Below, one piece after another: positions 42,813 through 51,851 of a stretch of DNA of 64,000 nt. The translations under genes were made by a program, and so were the position numbers. Source of the DNA: Brevibacterium sp. UCMA 11754 (lineage in GTDB: Bacteria; Actinomycetota; Actinomycetes; Actinomycetales; Brevibacteriaceae); the NCBI RefSeq assembly GCF_021532275.1, contig NZ_JACBOT010000011.1, forward strand, positions 1-64,000, read 5' to 3'. How positions within the stretch are numbered: position 1 is the stretch's first letter; each line of letters opens with the position of its first letter. The notes below the pieces were generated by a model. That model saw nothing but the letters and a program-made list of their open reading frames with translations. It searched no databases and was not told the DNA's origin.

Positions 42813-44243
42813 ATGACCGTTCAGAATCGACTGACGATCACGGTCGCCATTCTCTCCGTACTCGCTCTCACCGTCGTCGGACTCGTCCTCTACACCGTCG
42901 AAGCGAACAACGTCGAGGGTCGGAACACGGCCTCCATGGCGCAGGAGGTCGCAGAGATGCGCTCCTTCGCCCAGAACGGTGTCGATCCCGAGACCGGGGA
43001 GCGCTTCACCTCTGTCGACCAGATCCTCAGCCAGTTCCTCGCCCAGAATCGCCCAGACGAAGATGAGACCCTGTTCGCCTTCCTCACCGACGGTCGTGTC
43101 CTGTACCAAGGGGAGCCGAATTCCGCGGTGAACGGTTCCGCAGAGTTCGAGAAGGCCGTGGCCGGAGTGTCCGCGGACGGCGGCGAGATCAACCTGACGA
43201 TCGACGGCGACGAATACGACGGCTACGTACTGCCGATCACCTCCGGACCCGGAGAGGGCACGCCCGGTGGAAGCACAGCCGGCGGATCCAAGTCAGGTGC
43301 GGACAACGGCCCGGGGTCGTTCGTCGTCGTGCACAACGTCACCGCCAGCCACACCGATCTTTCGCAGGTCATGCAGATCTACATCGTCGTCGCACTGGCC
43401 GCTGCGCTGCTCATCTCGGGGATCTCTTCGGTGCTGGCCAGGCGACTTCTGGCTCCGGTCACCGAATTGCGAAAGACGGCACAGTCGATCTCCGGCGGCG
43501 ATCTCAGCAGCCGGCTCGCCACACGAGGCAATGACGACATCGCCGAGCTCGGACGCACATTCAACGATATGCTCGACCGCCTCGAAGCCTCTTTCGAGAC
43601 GCAGAAGCGCTTCCTCGACGACGTCGGTCATGAGCTCCGCACACCCCTGACCATCCTCAGCGGCCATCTTGAGACCATGGACTCCAGCGACGTTGATGAT
43701 GTCGATGAGACTCGGACGATGCTCCTCGATGAAACGGACAGGATGGCCCGCCTCGTCGAGGAGCTGCTCATTCTGGCGCGTTCTCGTCGCCCCGACTTCG
43801 TTCGACCGGGCCAGGTCGACGTACCTTCACTGCTCAATGAGACCCTGGCTAAGGCCAAAGGACTGGGACAGCGTGATTGGAAGGTCGAGACTCCACCGGC
43901 CGTCGTCCTCACCGCTGATCGACAGCGGCTGACGCAGGCTCTGCTGCAGTTGGCCGCAAACGCCTTCGAACACACCGAGGTGGACCAGCCGATCACCTTC
44001 GGCGCCGGCGTCGAAAGTGACAGCGTCCATCTCTGGGTTCGCGACGAAGGCAGCGGTGTCCCGGATGAGATCGCAGCCGACATCTTCGAACGATTCAGCC
44101 GAGGATCGACCGAGGGACACGGTTTCGGCCTCGGACTGTCCATCATCATGGCCATCGCCGAGGCGCACGGTGGGACCGTCGTCCTCGATCACGTGTCCAG
44201 GGGCGCCCAATTCCGAATGATCCTGCCGAAAGGACCGCAGTGA
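42813..44243 (+). CDS. OmpR-system sensor histidine kinase
   Basis: 476 residues. Membrane helix 1 (LTITVAILSVLALTVVGLVLYTV, residues 6-28), an extracytoplasmic sensor of about 150 residues with a Gly/Ser-rich loop, helix 2 (IYIVVALAAALLISGISSVLA), HAMP, HisKA with phospho-acceptor His273 (DDVGHELRTPLTIL) and an ATPase domain (LAANAFEHTE, RDEGSGVPDE, GHGFGLGLSI). The ATG at 42813 has no obvious ribosome site; an ATG at 42780 lies inside the Asp-coding tract of the upstream gene, so translation may be coupled. GTGA overlap with the regulator. Confidence 0.93.
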   Translation: MTVQNRLTITVAILSVLALTVVGLVLYTVEANNVEGRNTASMAQEVAEMRSFAQNGVDPETGERFTSVDQILSQFLAQNRPDEDETLFAFLTDGRVLYQGEPNSAVNGSAEFEKAVAGVSADGGEINLTIDGDEYDGYVLPITSGPGEGTPGGSTAGGSKSGADNGPGSFVVVHNVTASHTDLSQVMQIYIVVALAAALLISGISSVLARRLLAPVTELRKTAQSISGGDLSSRLATRGNDDIAELGRTFNDMLDRLEASFETQKRFLDDVGHELRTPLTILSGHLETMDSSDVDDVDETRTMLLDETDRMARLVEELLILARSRRPDFVRPGQVDVPSLLNETLAKAKGLGQRDWKVETPPAVVLTADRQRLTQALLQLAANAFEHTEVDQPITFGAGVESDSVHLWVRDEGSGVPDEIAADIFERFSRGSTEGHGFGLGLSIIMAIAEAHGGTVVLDHVSRGAQFRMILPKGPQ

Positions 44244-44899
44244 ACAGAATTCTCGTAGTCGAAGATGAGGAGCGGATCTCCGCCTTCATCGCCAAGGGAC
44301 TCAAAGCCGCAGGCTTCAGCACGGAGATCGCCGCCGATGGGATCTCGGGTCGAGACCTGGCGCTGACAGGAGACTTCGACCTGCTCGTCCTCGACATCGG
44401 GTTGCCGGGCCTCGACGGATTCAGCGTTCTCGGCCAGCTGCGCACACAGCGCCCCGACCTTCCGGTCCTCGTGCTCACCGCACGTGACAACGCAGACGAC
44501 ACGATCTTCGCATTGGAGTCCGGCGCTGCCGACTACATGATCAAACCCTTCCGCTTCGGCGAGCTGCTGGCCCGCATCAGACTGCGGCTCAAGGAGACGA
44601 TCATCGAAGCTCCGAAGACAGAACTCGTTCGCGGAGATGTGCACATCGACCTCCTCAGACGGCAGGTGTGGTTGGCTGGGAAGATCGTCGATCTTTCTGC
44701 CCGTGAGCTGTCATTGGCAGAGATCCTGCTGCAGAACCGCGGCAATGTGCTCTCGCGGGAACAGCTGCTCTCACATGTGTGGGGCTTCGACTTCGATCCC
44801 GGTTCCAATGTCGTCGACGTCTACGTCGGCTATCTGCGCAAGAAGCTGGGCAGCGACTTCGTCACCACCGTGCGCGGATTCGGCTACCGCGTGGACTGA
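44240..44899 (+). CDS. OmpR/PhoB-type response regulator
   Basis: 219 residues. The receiver domain has VEDEERI, phospho-acceptor Asp52 (LLVLDIGLPGLDG), the Thr of VLTARD and Lys of MIKPF; the winged-helix domain ends with DVYVGYLRKKLGSDFVTTVRGFGYRVD. It starts with GTG overlapping the kinase stop. A CTTAAT-N5-CTTAAT repeat 31 bases beyond its stop is a likely binding site, placing the glycosyltransferase operon under its control. Confidence 0.95.
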   Translation: MNRILVVEDEERISAFIAKGLKAAGFSTEIAADGISGRDLALTGDFDLLVLDIGLPGLDGFSVLGQLRTQRPDLPVLVLTARDNADDTIFALESGAADYMIKPFRFGELLARIRLRLKETIIEAPKTELVRGDVHIDLLRRQVWLAGKIVDLSARELSLAEILLQNRGNVLSREQLLSHVWGFDFDPGSNVVDVYVGYLRKKLGSDFVTTVRGFGYRVD

Positions 44900-44929
44900 A
44901 AGCGAGCCTAAGAGTCTTCTCATCTGCGT

Positions 44930-44946
44930 CTTAATTCCACCTTAAT
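44930..44946. promoter_or_regulatory. Direct repeat CTTAAT-N5-CTTAAT, probable response-regulator box
   Basis: CTTAAT at 44930-44935 and 44941-44946 has an 11-base period, the spacing typical of OmpR/PhoB-family tandem sites. It lies 39 bases before the first glycosyltransferase start and just past the response regulator gene. Confidence 0.6.
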
Positions 44947-44968
44947 CAGGCAGACCAGGATGAAGAGT

Positions 44969-46207
44969 ATGAATTCCACTCTGAGAATCGCATTGTTCTC
45001 CCACGACTCCCTGGGTCTGGGACACATCCGCCGGAACCGTGCCTTGGCCTTCGCCCTGGCCAAGGACCTTCCCACACTGACCGGACGCAGAGTGAGCGGT
45101 CTGCTCATCGCAGGCAACCCCGAGGCCACTCGCTTCGATCTCCCCGCCGGATGGGACTGGGTGATTCTGCCCGGTGTGACCCCATCGGCTGGAGGCTACG
45201 AGCCCCGGGCATTGGCCTCGTCGATGGAAGGGCTCAGCGCCCTGCGGGCCGCCGCGATCACCGCGATTCTTGACCAGCAGGACCCTGAACTCTTCATCGT
45301 CGATCGCCACCCCTTCGGCATCGACGGCGAACTGAACGAAGCGCTCGACCACGTCAGGGCCCGCGGGTGCCGCACGGTCCTCGGCCTGCGCGAGGTCCTC
45401 GACACCCCCTCGGTGATCGAACGAGAATGGGATCGTGTCGGCGGAGCCGGCGTCGTCGCCGCTGCCTTCGACGAGGTCTGGATCTACGGTGACCCGGACG
45501 TCTACGACCCAAGGGCGACCGGGGAAGTGCCTGAGGAGCTTGCGCGCATCGCGGAATGCACCGGTTACCTGGCCATGGAGCGCCCCGTGGAACACTCCGT
45601 GGAACGTGCCGCGACAACGCGTGGACGGTTCGTCCTCACTTGCTTGGGAGGAGGCTCCGACGGCGCCGACCTCGCGTTGATCGCGGTACGTGCGCGTCCA
45701 CCGGCAGGCCACGCCCACCTGGTCGTGACGGGTCCCCAGATGGACTTCGCCGAGTTCGAAGCTCTCAAACGATCCGCGTCGGAGTCGACCATCGTCATCC
45801 GACACAGCGACGACGTTCCCGGCCTCATCGACAGGGCATCCGCACTCGTCTGCATGGGTGGATACAACACCATCAGCGAGGTGATCGCGACGACGACTCC
45901 GGCCCTCGTCGTCCCCCGGAACGGTCATCGTGCCGAGCAGCCTCGGCGGGCGTCTGCGCTTGCCGCGGTCGGCGCGATCGACACACTGTCCATCGATCGG
46001 ATGAGCGCAACGGCACTCAGCGACTGGTTCAGCCGGCAGGTCGATCACTCCATCGACCGCTCGCACATCGACCTGGCCGGGCTGGCCGCGGTCGCGCACC
46101 TCGCTGCCGAACTCATCGGCCCACACGTCACCGCCATCGTCCCTGACCACAGTTCCTCGGCCCTCGGCGCCGTCGCTTCAATCGAGGAGGCCAGCTATGC
46201 AGGCTGA
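44969..46207 (+). CDS. Predicted glycosyltransferase, MurG-like (GT-B fold)
   Basis: 412 residues. The start IALFSHDSLGLGHIRRNRALAFAL is the signature of a predicted GT-B family related to MurG. The C-terminal nucleotide-sugar domain has FVLTCLGGGSDGADLA, IRHSDDVPGLIDRASALVCMGGYNTISEVIA and VVPRNGHRAEQPRRASALA, the MurG-type GGYNT and EQ donor loops. Substrates are unknown. The ATG at 44969 has AGGA 8 bases upstream, whereas the ATG at 44960 overlaps it. First gene of the operon and 11 bases overlapping the next. Confidence 0.85.
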   Translation: MNSTLRIALFSHDSLGLGHIRRNRALAFALAKDLPTLTGRRVSGLLIAGNPEATRFDLPAGWDWVILPGVTPSAGGYEPRALASSMEGLSALRAAAITAILDQQDPELFIVDRHPFGIDGELNEALDHVRARGCRTVLGLREVLDTPSVIEREWDRVGGAGVVAAAFDEVWIYGDPDVYDPRATGEVPEELARIAECTGYLAMERPVEHSVERAATTRGRFVLTCLGGGSDGADLALIAVRARPPAGHAHLVVTGPQMDFAEFEALKRSASESTIVIRHSDDVPGLIDRASALVCMGGYNTISEVIATTTPALVVPRNGHRAEQPRRASALAAVGAIDTLSIDRMSATALSDWFSRQVDHSIDRSHIDLAGLAAVAHLAAELIGPHVTAIVPDHSSSALGAVASIEEASYAG

Positions 46208-47522
46208 ACACGCACTCACACACGCACCCACATCTGCGCACCTGAGCACCAAACGCGCCTACGTCCTGAAGATGTACCCGCGCTTCTCCGAGACCTTCAT
46301 CGTCTCCGAGATCCTTGCCAGGGAGGCAGCGGGGGAGGATCTCATCATCTTCTCCCTGCGGCCGAGCACCGATACCCGCTTCCACCCGGAGCTGGCCAGG
46401 GTCAAGGCCCCTGTCATCCACGTCGAACGGCCCTCGAGCGCCCGCAGCTTCTGGCAGACCTGGCAGGAGAGCATGCAGGATCCGAGGATCGCCGCTGGTC
46501 TCATGGCCCACCTCGGCGACATCACAGAGCTGAGCCACGACGATGCCGTCCAGGCCGCTGCCGTGGCCCGTTTGGCACTCGAACACGAGGTCACCCACCT
46601 CCACGCCCACTTCGCGTCGGTGGCGACGACGGTGGCTCGGGCCGCCTCGGCGCTGACGGGGATCGCATATTCATTCACCACGCATGCGAAGGACATCTTC
46701 CATGAGAGCGTCGAACTTAACGATCTGAGCCGGAAGGTCGCCGACGCCGACCACGTCATCGCCATCAGCGACTACAACCACAGCTATCTGAGCCGCACCC
46801 TCGGCCATGAGCTCAGCGAGCGGATTGTCGTCGTGCGCAACGGTCTCGAACTCGATCGTTTCCCCTATCGTCCCGACATCGCGGAGCGACCAAGCGGTGC
46901 GGCGCAGGCGATTCCCTCGCTTCTGGCCGTCGGTCGCCTCGTTGAGAAGAAGGGATTCGCACATCTGCTCACCGCGCTCGCCCGACTGCGCGACGCCGGC
47001 CTGCCCTGTCACCTCGACCTCGTCGGCACGGGTCCGCTTGATGACGAGCTGCGAGAGCTCATCGTCACGAGCCACCTCACCGAGCTCGTCGACATGCACG
47101 GAGCGCTGACCCAGTCCGAAGTCCGCGAGATGTTCGCCAGTCACGACCTCCTCGTCGCCCCGTTCGTCATCGGCGCCGACGGCAATGCCGATGGCCTGCC
47201 GACCGTCCTGCTCGAAGGCATGGCCACCGGAATCCCGTGCATCGCCGGCACAGTCACGGCCGTGCCCGAGGTCATCATCAACGATGAGACCGGGTGGCTG
47301 GTCGAGGGGGATGCCCCCGATCAGATCGCATCCACCATCGCCGAGGTGGTCCATCGGCTGCAGGAGAATCCTGCTTCCGTACGAGAGATCACCGATGCTG
47401 CTCGCCGCCTCGTGTGCCGAGAGCACGACTCACGCTCCCAGGCCCGCGAACTTGCCGACCTGGTGACAGGCACAATCGCGACCGCACTGCACGCCGACCG
47501 AGAACTGGAGCATGTGTCATGA
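46197..47522 (+). CDS. Glycosyltransferase family 4
   Basis: 441 residues, GT-B fold. VLKMYPRFSETFIVSEIL is typical of colanic-acid-type glycosyltransferases; VTHLHAHFASVATTVA follows, and the donor domain has SLLAVGRLVEKKGFAHLL, DLVGTGPLDDEL, and the EX7E motif in GLPTVLLEGMATGIPCIA. It transfers a sugar from a nucleotide donor, probably in the cytoplasm. Its ATG overlaps the previous gene by 11 bases, with AGGAGG 6 bases upstream, and its stop overlaps the next gene as ATGA. Confidence 0.92.
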   Translation: MQAEHALTHAPTSAHLSTKRAYVLKMYPRFSETFIVSEILAREAAGEDLIIFSLRPSTDTRFHPELARVKAPVIHVERPSSARSFWQTWQESMQDPRIAAGLMAHLGDITELSHDDAVQAAAVARLALEHEVTHLHAHFASVATTVARAASALTGIAYSFTTHAKDIFHESVELNDLSRKVADADHVIAISDYNHSYLSRTLGHELSERIVVVRNGLELDRFPYRPDIAERPSGAAQAIPSLLAVGRLVEKKGFAHLLTALARLRDAGLPCHLDLVGTGPLDDELRELIVTSHLTELVDMHGALTQSEVREMFASHDLLVAPFVIGADGNADGLPTVLLEGMATGIPCIAGTVTAVPEVIINDETGWLVEGDAPDQIASTIAEVVHRLQENPASVREITDAARRLVCREHDSRSQARELADLVTGTIATALHADRELEHVS

Positions 47523-48754
47523 GAATCGCCTACATTCTGCTCGACCCGGGCATCGGAGTCTTCGGCACCAAAGGCGCAAGCGTCCACGTGCAGGAAGTCA
47601 TCCGCACCTTCAGAAGCCTCGGGCATGACGTCAGCGTCTTCTGCACCCGCACCGATGACGACATCCCGACCGACCTCGCCGATCTCAACGTCACCCGCCT
47701 CAAAGTGCCCGGCGGTCTTGATCGAAGCCAACGGGAGATGGCGCTCATGCGCCTGTCCGACATGCTCGCTGATATGGTCGTCGACACCGCGTCTGCTCCG
47801 GATGCCGGAGCTGACCAGGCCTTCGACCTCGTCTACGAACGGTATTCGCTGTTCTCTACCGCCGGAGCGCAGATCAGCAGCCGCCTCGGCGTGCCTCTGG
47901 TCCTCGAGGTCAACGCGCCTCTGCTCGCCGAGCAGAAGCAGCATCGCGGTCTCGTCCACGATGCGCACGCCGCTCGGACCACGGCCCACAGCTTCGTCGA
48001 AGCCGAGCGCATCGTCTGTGTCAGTTCCGCGGTTGCCGCCTGGGTGGACCGTGACTACCCGGGACTGCGCGATGTCTCGGTGGTCCCCAACGGTGTGAAC
48101 ACGGAGCGGATCACACCGGCACGGTCTTCTGAAGGAGTGGGCAGCCTCGACGAGGAACCAGGTCACGGTGAGGAACCAGGTCACGATCGACCTGTGCCAA
48201 GTCACGATCGACCCGTGCGGATCGGATTTGTGGGAACCCTCAAACCCTGGCACGGCACCGACCGGCTCATCGAGGCCTGTGCCGATCTGCGTGGGAACTT
48301 CCATCTCGATATCCTCGGGCACGGACCGGAGGCGGAGGCTCTGCAGAAGCAGGCGAAGGCTCTTCGCCTCGGTGGCCGTGTGACCTTCGACGGTGCGCTT
48401 GCCCCGGCAGAGATCCCTGCCCGACTGCGCACCTTCGATATTGCTGTGGCCCCGTACCCGGCGGGGGAGAACTACTTCTCGCCGCTGAAGATCTACGAGT
48501 ACCTGGCGGCGGGACTGCCCATCGTCGCCTCGGCGATCGGTTCGATTCCCGCTGTCCTCGACGGGACCGGTGCGGCGTCGCTTGTGCCTGCCGGCGACTC
48601 CGGTGCGCTGGCATGTGCCCTGCAGTACCTCATCGACGACGCCGAGGTGAGGCAGCGGATGGGTGCTGCCGCCCGTGCCGAAGCACTTGCCCATCATTCG
48701 TGGACCAGTCGGTGCCAGGAGATACTGGCGCCGTTCGTGTTGGAGTCGGTATGA
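47519..48754 (+). CDS. Glycosyltransferase family 4 with a low-complexity insert
   Basis: 411 residues, GT-B fold. FGTKGASVHVQEVIRTFRSLGHDV is the acceptor-domain glycine loop; the donor domain has IGFVGTLKPWHGTDRLIEA, DILGHGPEAEAL and FSPLKIYEYLAAGLPIVAS (EX7E region). Between the domains, about residues 208-235, lies an insert rich in Glu, Gly, His, Asp and Pro made by short tandem repeats in the DNA (18-base units at 48152-48187). It overlaps both neighbours by 4 bases, showing tight coupling with the exporter. Confidence 0.92.
   Translation: MRIAYILLDPGIGVFGTKGASVHVQEVIRTFRSLGHDVSVFCTRTDDDIPTDLADLNVTRLKVPGGLDRSQREMALMRLSDMLADMVVDTASAPDAGADQAFDLVYERYSLFSTAGAQISSRLGVPLVLEVNAPLLAEQKQHRGLVHDAHAARTTAHSFVEAERIVCVSSAVAAWVDRDYPGLRDVSVVPNGVNTERITPARSSEGVGSLDEEPGHGEEPGHDRPVPSHDRPVRIGFVGTLKPWHGTDRLIEACADLRGNFHLDILGHGPEAEALQKQAKALRLGGRVTFDGALAPAEIPARLRTFDIAVAPYPAGENYFSPLKIYEYLAAGLPIVASAIGSIPAVLDGTGAASLVPAGDSGALACALQYLIDDAEVRQRMGAAARAEALAHHSWTSRCQEILAPFVLESV
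48152..48187 (+). repeat. In-frame tandem 18-bp repeat inside a glycosyltransferase gene
   Basis: GAGGAACCAGGTCACGGT and GAGGAACCAGGTCACGAT lie in tandem and encode EEPGHG and EEPGHD. A second repeat type built on CAAGTCACGATCGACC follows. Together they make the interdomain insert. Confidence 0.8.
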
Positions 48755-50607
48755 GTCAGACCTCGAAAGCGAAGAAGTCCCGGACCAAGATCTCGCCCGG
48801 GGCGCTGAAGCGAACCCTGCGGATCCTCACCCCGCACCTGGGTCAGCATAAGTGGCTCATCCTCGGCGGGCTGGCCGCACTGTTCTGCGACGTCATCTTC
48901 CGCATCCTCGAACCATGGCCGCTCAAGATCGCCATCGATGCCGTGACCTCTGCCCTGGGCGCAGAGATCGGGCCGACCATCGGCGTCGGATCGAACGTCG
49001 GGATGACCTTGGCAGCGGCCGCGATCGGTCTGGCGGTCATCGTGGCAGGCAGAGCCGTGGCGAACTATACCTCGACCATCTGCTTCGCGCTCGTCGGCGC
49101 CCGAGTCGCGACCCAGCTGCGCTCGCGGGTCTTCGAGCATGTGCAGGCTCTGTCGCTGAGGTACCACTCGCGGGCCTCGATCGGAGACACCTCCCAGCGC
49201 CTCGTCGGCGATATCGGACGCCTCCAGGAAGTGGCAGTGACTGCTGGTCTTCCGTTGGTGGGCAACGTCATCACCCTGGCCGTCCTCCTCGTCGTCATGG
49301 TCATCCTCGACCCGGTGCTCAGTGCCATCGTGCTCGTCACCGCGGCGATCTACGGGGTGCTGTCGAAGATCGCGACTCCGAAGATCACGACAGCCTCCCG
49401 CTCAACTCGCAAGGGCGAAGGCAGGCTCGTCGGCTCCGCCGCCGAAGCGCTGGGCGCCATCCGCGTCGTCCAGGCCTATGGTCTCGAGGGCACCGTGGCA
49501 CGCGAATTCTCCAACGGAAACGAACGCGCGCTCAAGGCCGGTGTGCGTGCCCGCCGTCTGGCCGCGGGGCTGGAACGATCAACCGACGTGCTCGTCGGCA
49601 TCTCCCAGGCGCTGGTCCTCATCTTCGGCAGCTACCAGGTGCTGCGCGGGGCCATGTCCCCCGGGGATCTGGTGCTGTTCCTCATGTACCTCAAGATCGC
49701 GATGAAGCCGCTGCGCGATATGGCCAAATACACTGGCCGCATCGCCCGAGCCACCGCGTCTGGGGAACGGATCGCCGATCTCCTCGACGAACCGATCGAG
49801 ATTGCCGATGTCCCCGGCGCTCTGACCATGGGGCCCGTCGTCGGTGATGTTGTATTCGACCGCATCACCTCGGCGGACGGCCATGGGAATCCGCTGTTCA
49901 ACGATTTCAATCTGCTGATCCCCGCGGGGCAGAAGGTGGGGATCCTCGGCGCCTCCGGAGCCGGGAAGTCCACGTTGATGAGCTACCTGCTGCGGCTCTC
50001 CCAGCCGGAATCGGGGTCGATATTCATCGACGGCTACGACACGCACAACGTCACCAGATCCTCCCTGCGCTCGAACGTATCGGTGCTCCTGCAGGAATCG
50101 GTTCTGTTCGCCGCGACCGTGCGGGAGAACATCCGCTACGGCCGTCTGGACGCCACCGACGCCGAGGTGGAAGATGCGGCTCGCGCGGCCCAGGCCGAGG
50201 AATTCATCGTGGGATTGCCCGAGGGGTATGACACCGTGCTGGGCAACCGGGGCGACACGCTCTCCGGTGGGCAGAGGCAGCGTCTGGCCATCGCCAGGGC
50301 ATTGGTTCGTGACGCACCTGTTGTGGTCTTCGACGAGGCGACTTCGGGTCTTGACCCGCAGACTCGCGGGCAGGTCGCGGGCTCGGTGTCGAATCTGACC
50401 GAAGGACGGACGAGCATCGTCATCACTCACGACCTGGCGATGATCCGCGACCTCGACCGGGTGCTGTGGCTCGAGGACGGGCAGATCGTCGAAGACGGAT
50501 CGCTGAGCGATTTGGCCAGTGACCCGGACACCAGAATCGCTCGCTGGATGCGCACGCAGGCCGAGGATTCCCAGATGGGGAACACTCTCAAGGAGGTGAC
50601 GGGATGA
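48751..50607 (+). CDS. ABC exporter, fused membrane and ATPase domains
   Basis: 618 residues. Six membrane helices (about 30-315) with exporter character (RSRVFEHVQALSLRYHSRASIGDTSQRLVGDIGRLQ) precede the ATPase domain: Walker A GASGAGKST, Q-loop LLQES, signature DTLSGGQRQRLAIARAL, Walker B VVVFDEATSGLD and H-loop ITHDL. It works as a homodimer in the cytoplasmic membrane and probably flips or exports the product of the three neighbouring glycosyltransferases. It overlaps both neighbours as ATGA. Confidence 0.93.
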   Translation: MSQTSKAKKSRTKISPGALKRTLRILTPHLGQHKWLILGGLAALFCDVIFRILEPWPLKIAIDAVTSALGAEIGPTIGVGSNVGMTLAAAAIGLAVIVAGRAVANYTSTICFALVGARVATQLRSRVFEHVQALSLRYHSRASIGDTSQRLVGDIGRLQEVAVTAGLPLVGNVITLAVLLVVMVILDPVLSAIVLVTAAIYGVLSKIATPKITTASRSTRKGEGRLVGSAAEALGAIRVVQAYGLEGTVAREFSNGNERALKAGVRARRLAAGLERSTDVLVGISQALVLIFGSYQVLRGAMSPGDLVLFLMYLKIAMKPLRDMAKYTGRIARATASGERIADLLDEPIEIADVPGALTMGPVVGDVVFDRITSADGHGNPLFNDFNLLIPAGQKVGILGASGAGKSTLMSYLLRLSQPESGSIFIDGYDTHNVTRSSLRSNVSVLLQESVLFAATVRENIRYGRLDATDAEVEDAARAAQAEEFIVGLPEGYDTVLGNRGDTLSGGQRQRLAIARALVRDAPVVVFDEATSGLDPQTRGQVAGSVSNLTEGRTSIVITHDLAMIRDLDRVLWLEDGQIVEDGSLSDLASDPDTRIARWMRTQAEDSQMGNTLKEVTG

Positions 50608-51851
50608 CGAATCGCCAGGGCATGGATGAGGCAACCGCAGAATTCGCGGGCCTGCCGTATGTCACCGAGCTCAGATCAGCCGAAGCACTGTCACAGCGTG
50701 TGGGATCTGCCGTTGTCCCGACCCGGATTCGGGTCAAACGCGGCCGCAGCGCCATCGTCTCCTGGCAGCGCAAGGGTGAGGGCCGCCTCGGCGGGCTCCA
50801 GGACTGGGGGTGGAGTGCGGTTGTGACCAGCGCGGACAAACTCGCCAACATCCGCAGGCGGGCCGCCCGCGCAGGCGAGCCGGTGGTCGTTCACGAATGC
50901 AGCGAGCCGAGATCCGCCGGTGCCACGGGCAGCGTGCTGCTCAGCGGATCGGTGCTGGCCGATTCGAAGCTGAGTAAGGAGATCGCCCGTGGGACGCAGA
51001 GCCTGCCCGGCGCAGACGCCCTCGAGGTGATCCGGTACAACCCGGGCCGGCGCGTTCTTCTCAGACACACTGGGCAGACCTCGGGCGAACCCGAGTTCAT
51101 CCGCATCGGCACCCGTTCCCAGCAGCACCTGGTCGGGACCGCCGCACAGTGGGCCAGGTGGGGTCTGCCGACTTTGCCCGTCGAGTCCATCGGCAGCAGG
51201 GGCACGGCTGTGCGCTCCCCATGGTGGGGAACCGGTGACCTCGAGACCCACCCGGATCTGGCCGTGGCAGAGGAGGTGGGAGTGATCATCGCAGAACTCC
51301 ACCGCCACACCCCCACCGAGGTTGTCCCTGGCTTCTCGACATCGCCGATCGGTCAAGCAGATGAGGCCGCAACCGTGTTGTCGCAGCTGCTGCCCGAGGT
51401 CAGCGACGCAACGCAGGACTGCGTCGAGCAGCTTCGCCGACGGATCGGGACCGAGAGCGGAACGGGTGTCGGCGCTGAAGCCGGCCTGGATGATCGCGCG
51501 ATTCACGGCGATCTCAGCCCCGACCAGGTGCTCGTCGGTCATTCGGAATGCCGCATCATCGACCTCGACAGAGCCGGCGTCGGGCACGTCGGGACGGACC
51601 TCGGCAGGTGGGTGGCCGCATGCCGACGACGAACCGATGCAGAGGCAGAAACCCTCGAAACCGGATTCCTCGACGGCTACCGGAGCGCTGGAGGGGGCGA
51701 GGTCGACGTGGAATCATGGGCCGCTTGGGCCATGCTCATCACGGCCCTCGAACCGTGGCGTGCGTGCCGATCGGACTGGCAGCAAGCCACACTGCAGTCC
51801 ATCGGCGCTGCGCAGCGGGCGCTGACCGCGAGCGACAGCCGAGTGTCGTGA
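50604..51851 (+). CDS. APH/choline-kinase-fold phosphotransferase
   Basis: 415 residues. The C-terminal kinase lobe has the APH catalytic loop AIHGDLSPDQVLV (HGDLxxxQ, with Gln for the usual Asn) and the metal motif RIIDLDRAGVGHVGTDLGRW; DALEVIRYNPGRRVLLRH is likely the nucleotide-lobe strand. Such kinases phosphorylate aminoglycosides, choline, sugars or maltose. In this operon it probably phosphorylates a sugar or the glycan intermediate, rather than giving drug resistance. AAGGAGG precedes its ATG, which overlaps the exporter stop by 4 bases. Confidence 0.82.
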   Translation: MTNRQGMDEATAEFAGLPYVTELRSAEALSQRVGSAVVPTRIRVKRGRSAIVSWQRKGEGRLGGLQDWGWSAVVTSADKLANIRRRAARAGEPVVVHECSEPRSAGATGSVLLSGSVLADSKLSKEIARGTQSLPGADALEVIRYNPGRRVLLRHTGQTSGEPEFIRIGTRSQQHLVGTAAQWARWGLPTLPVESIGSRGTAVRSPWWGTGDLETHPDLAVAEEVGVIIAELHRHTPTEVVPGFSTSPIGQADEAATVLSQLLPEVSDATQDCVEQLRRRIGTESGTGVGAEAGLDDRAIHGDLSPDQVLVGHSECRIIDLDRAGVGHVGTDLGRWVAACRRRTDAEAETLETGFLDGYRSAGGGEVDVESWAAWAMLITALEPWRACRSDWQQATLQSIGAAQRALTASDSRVS

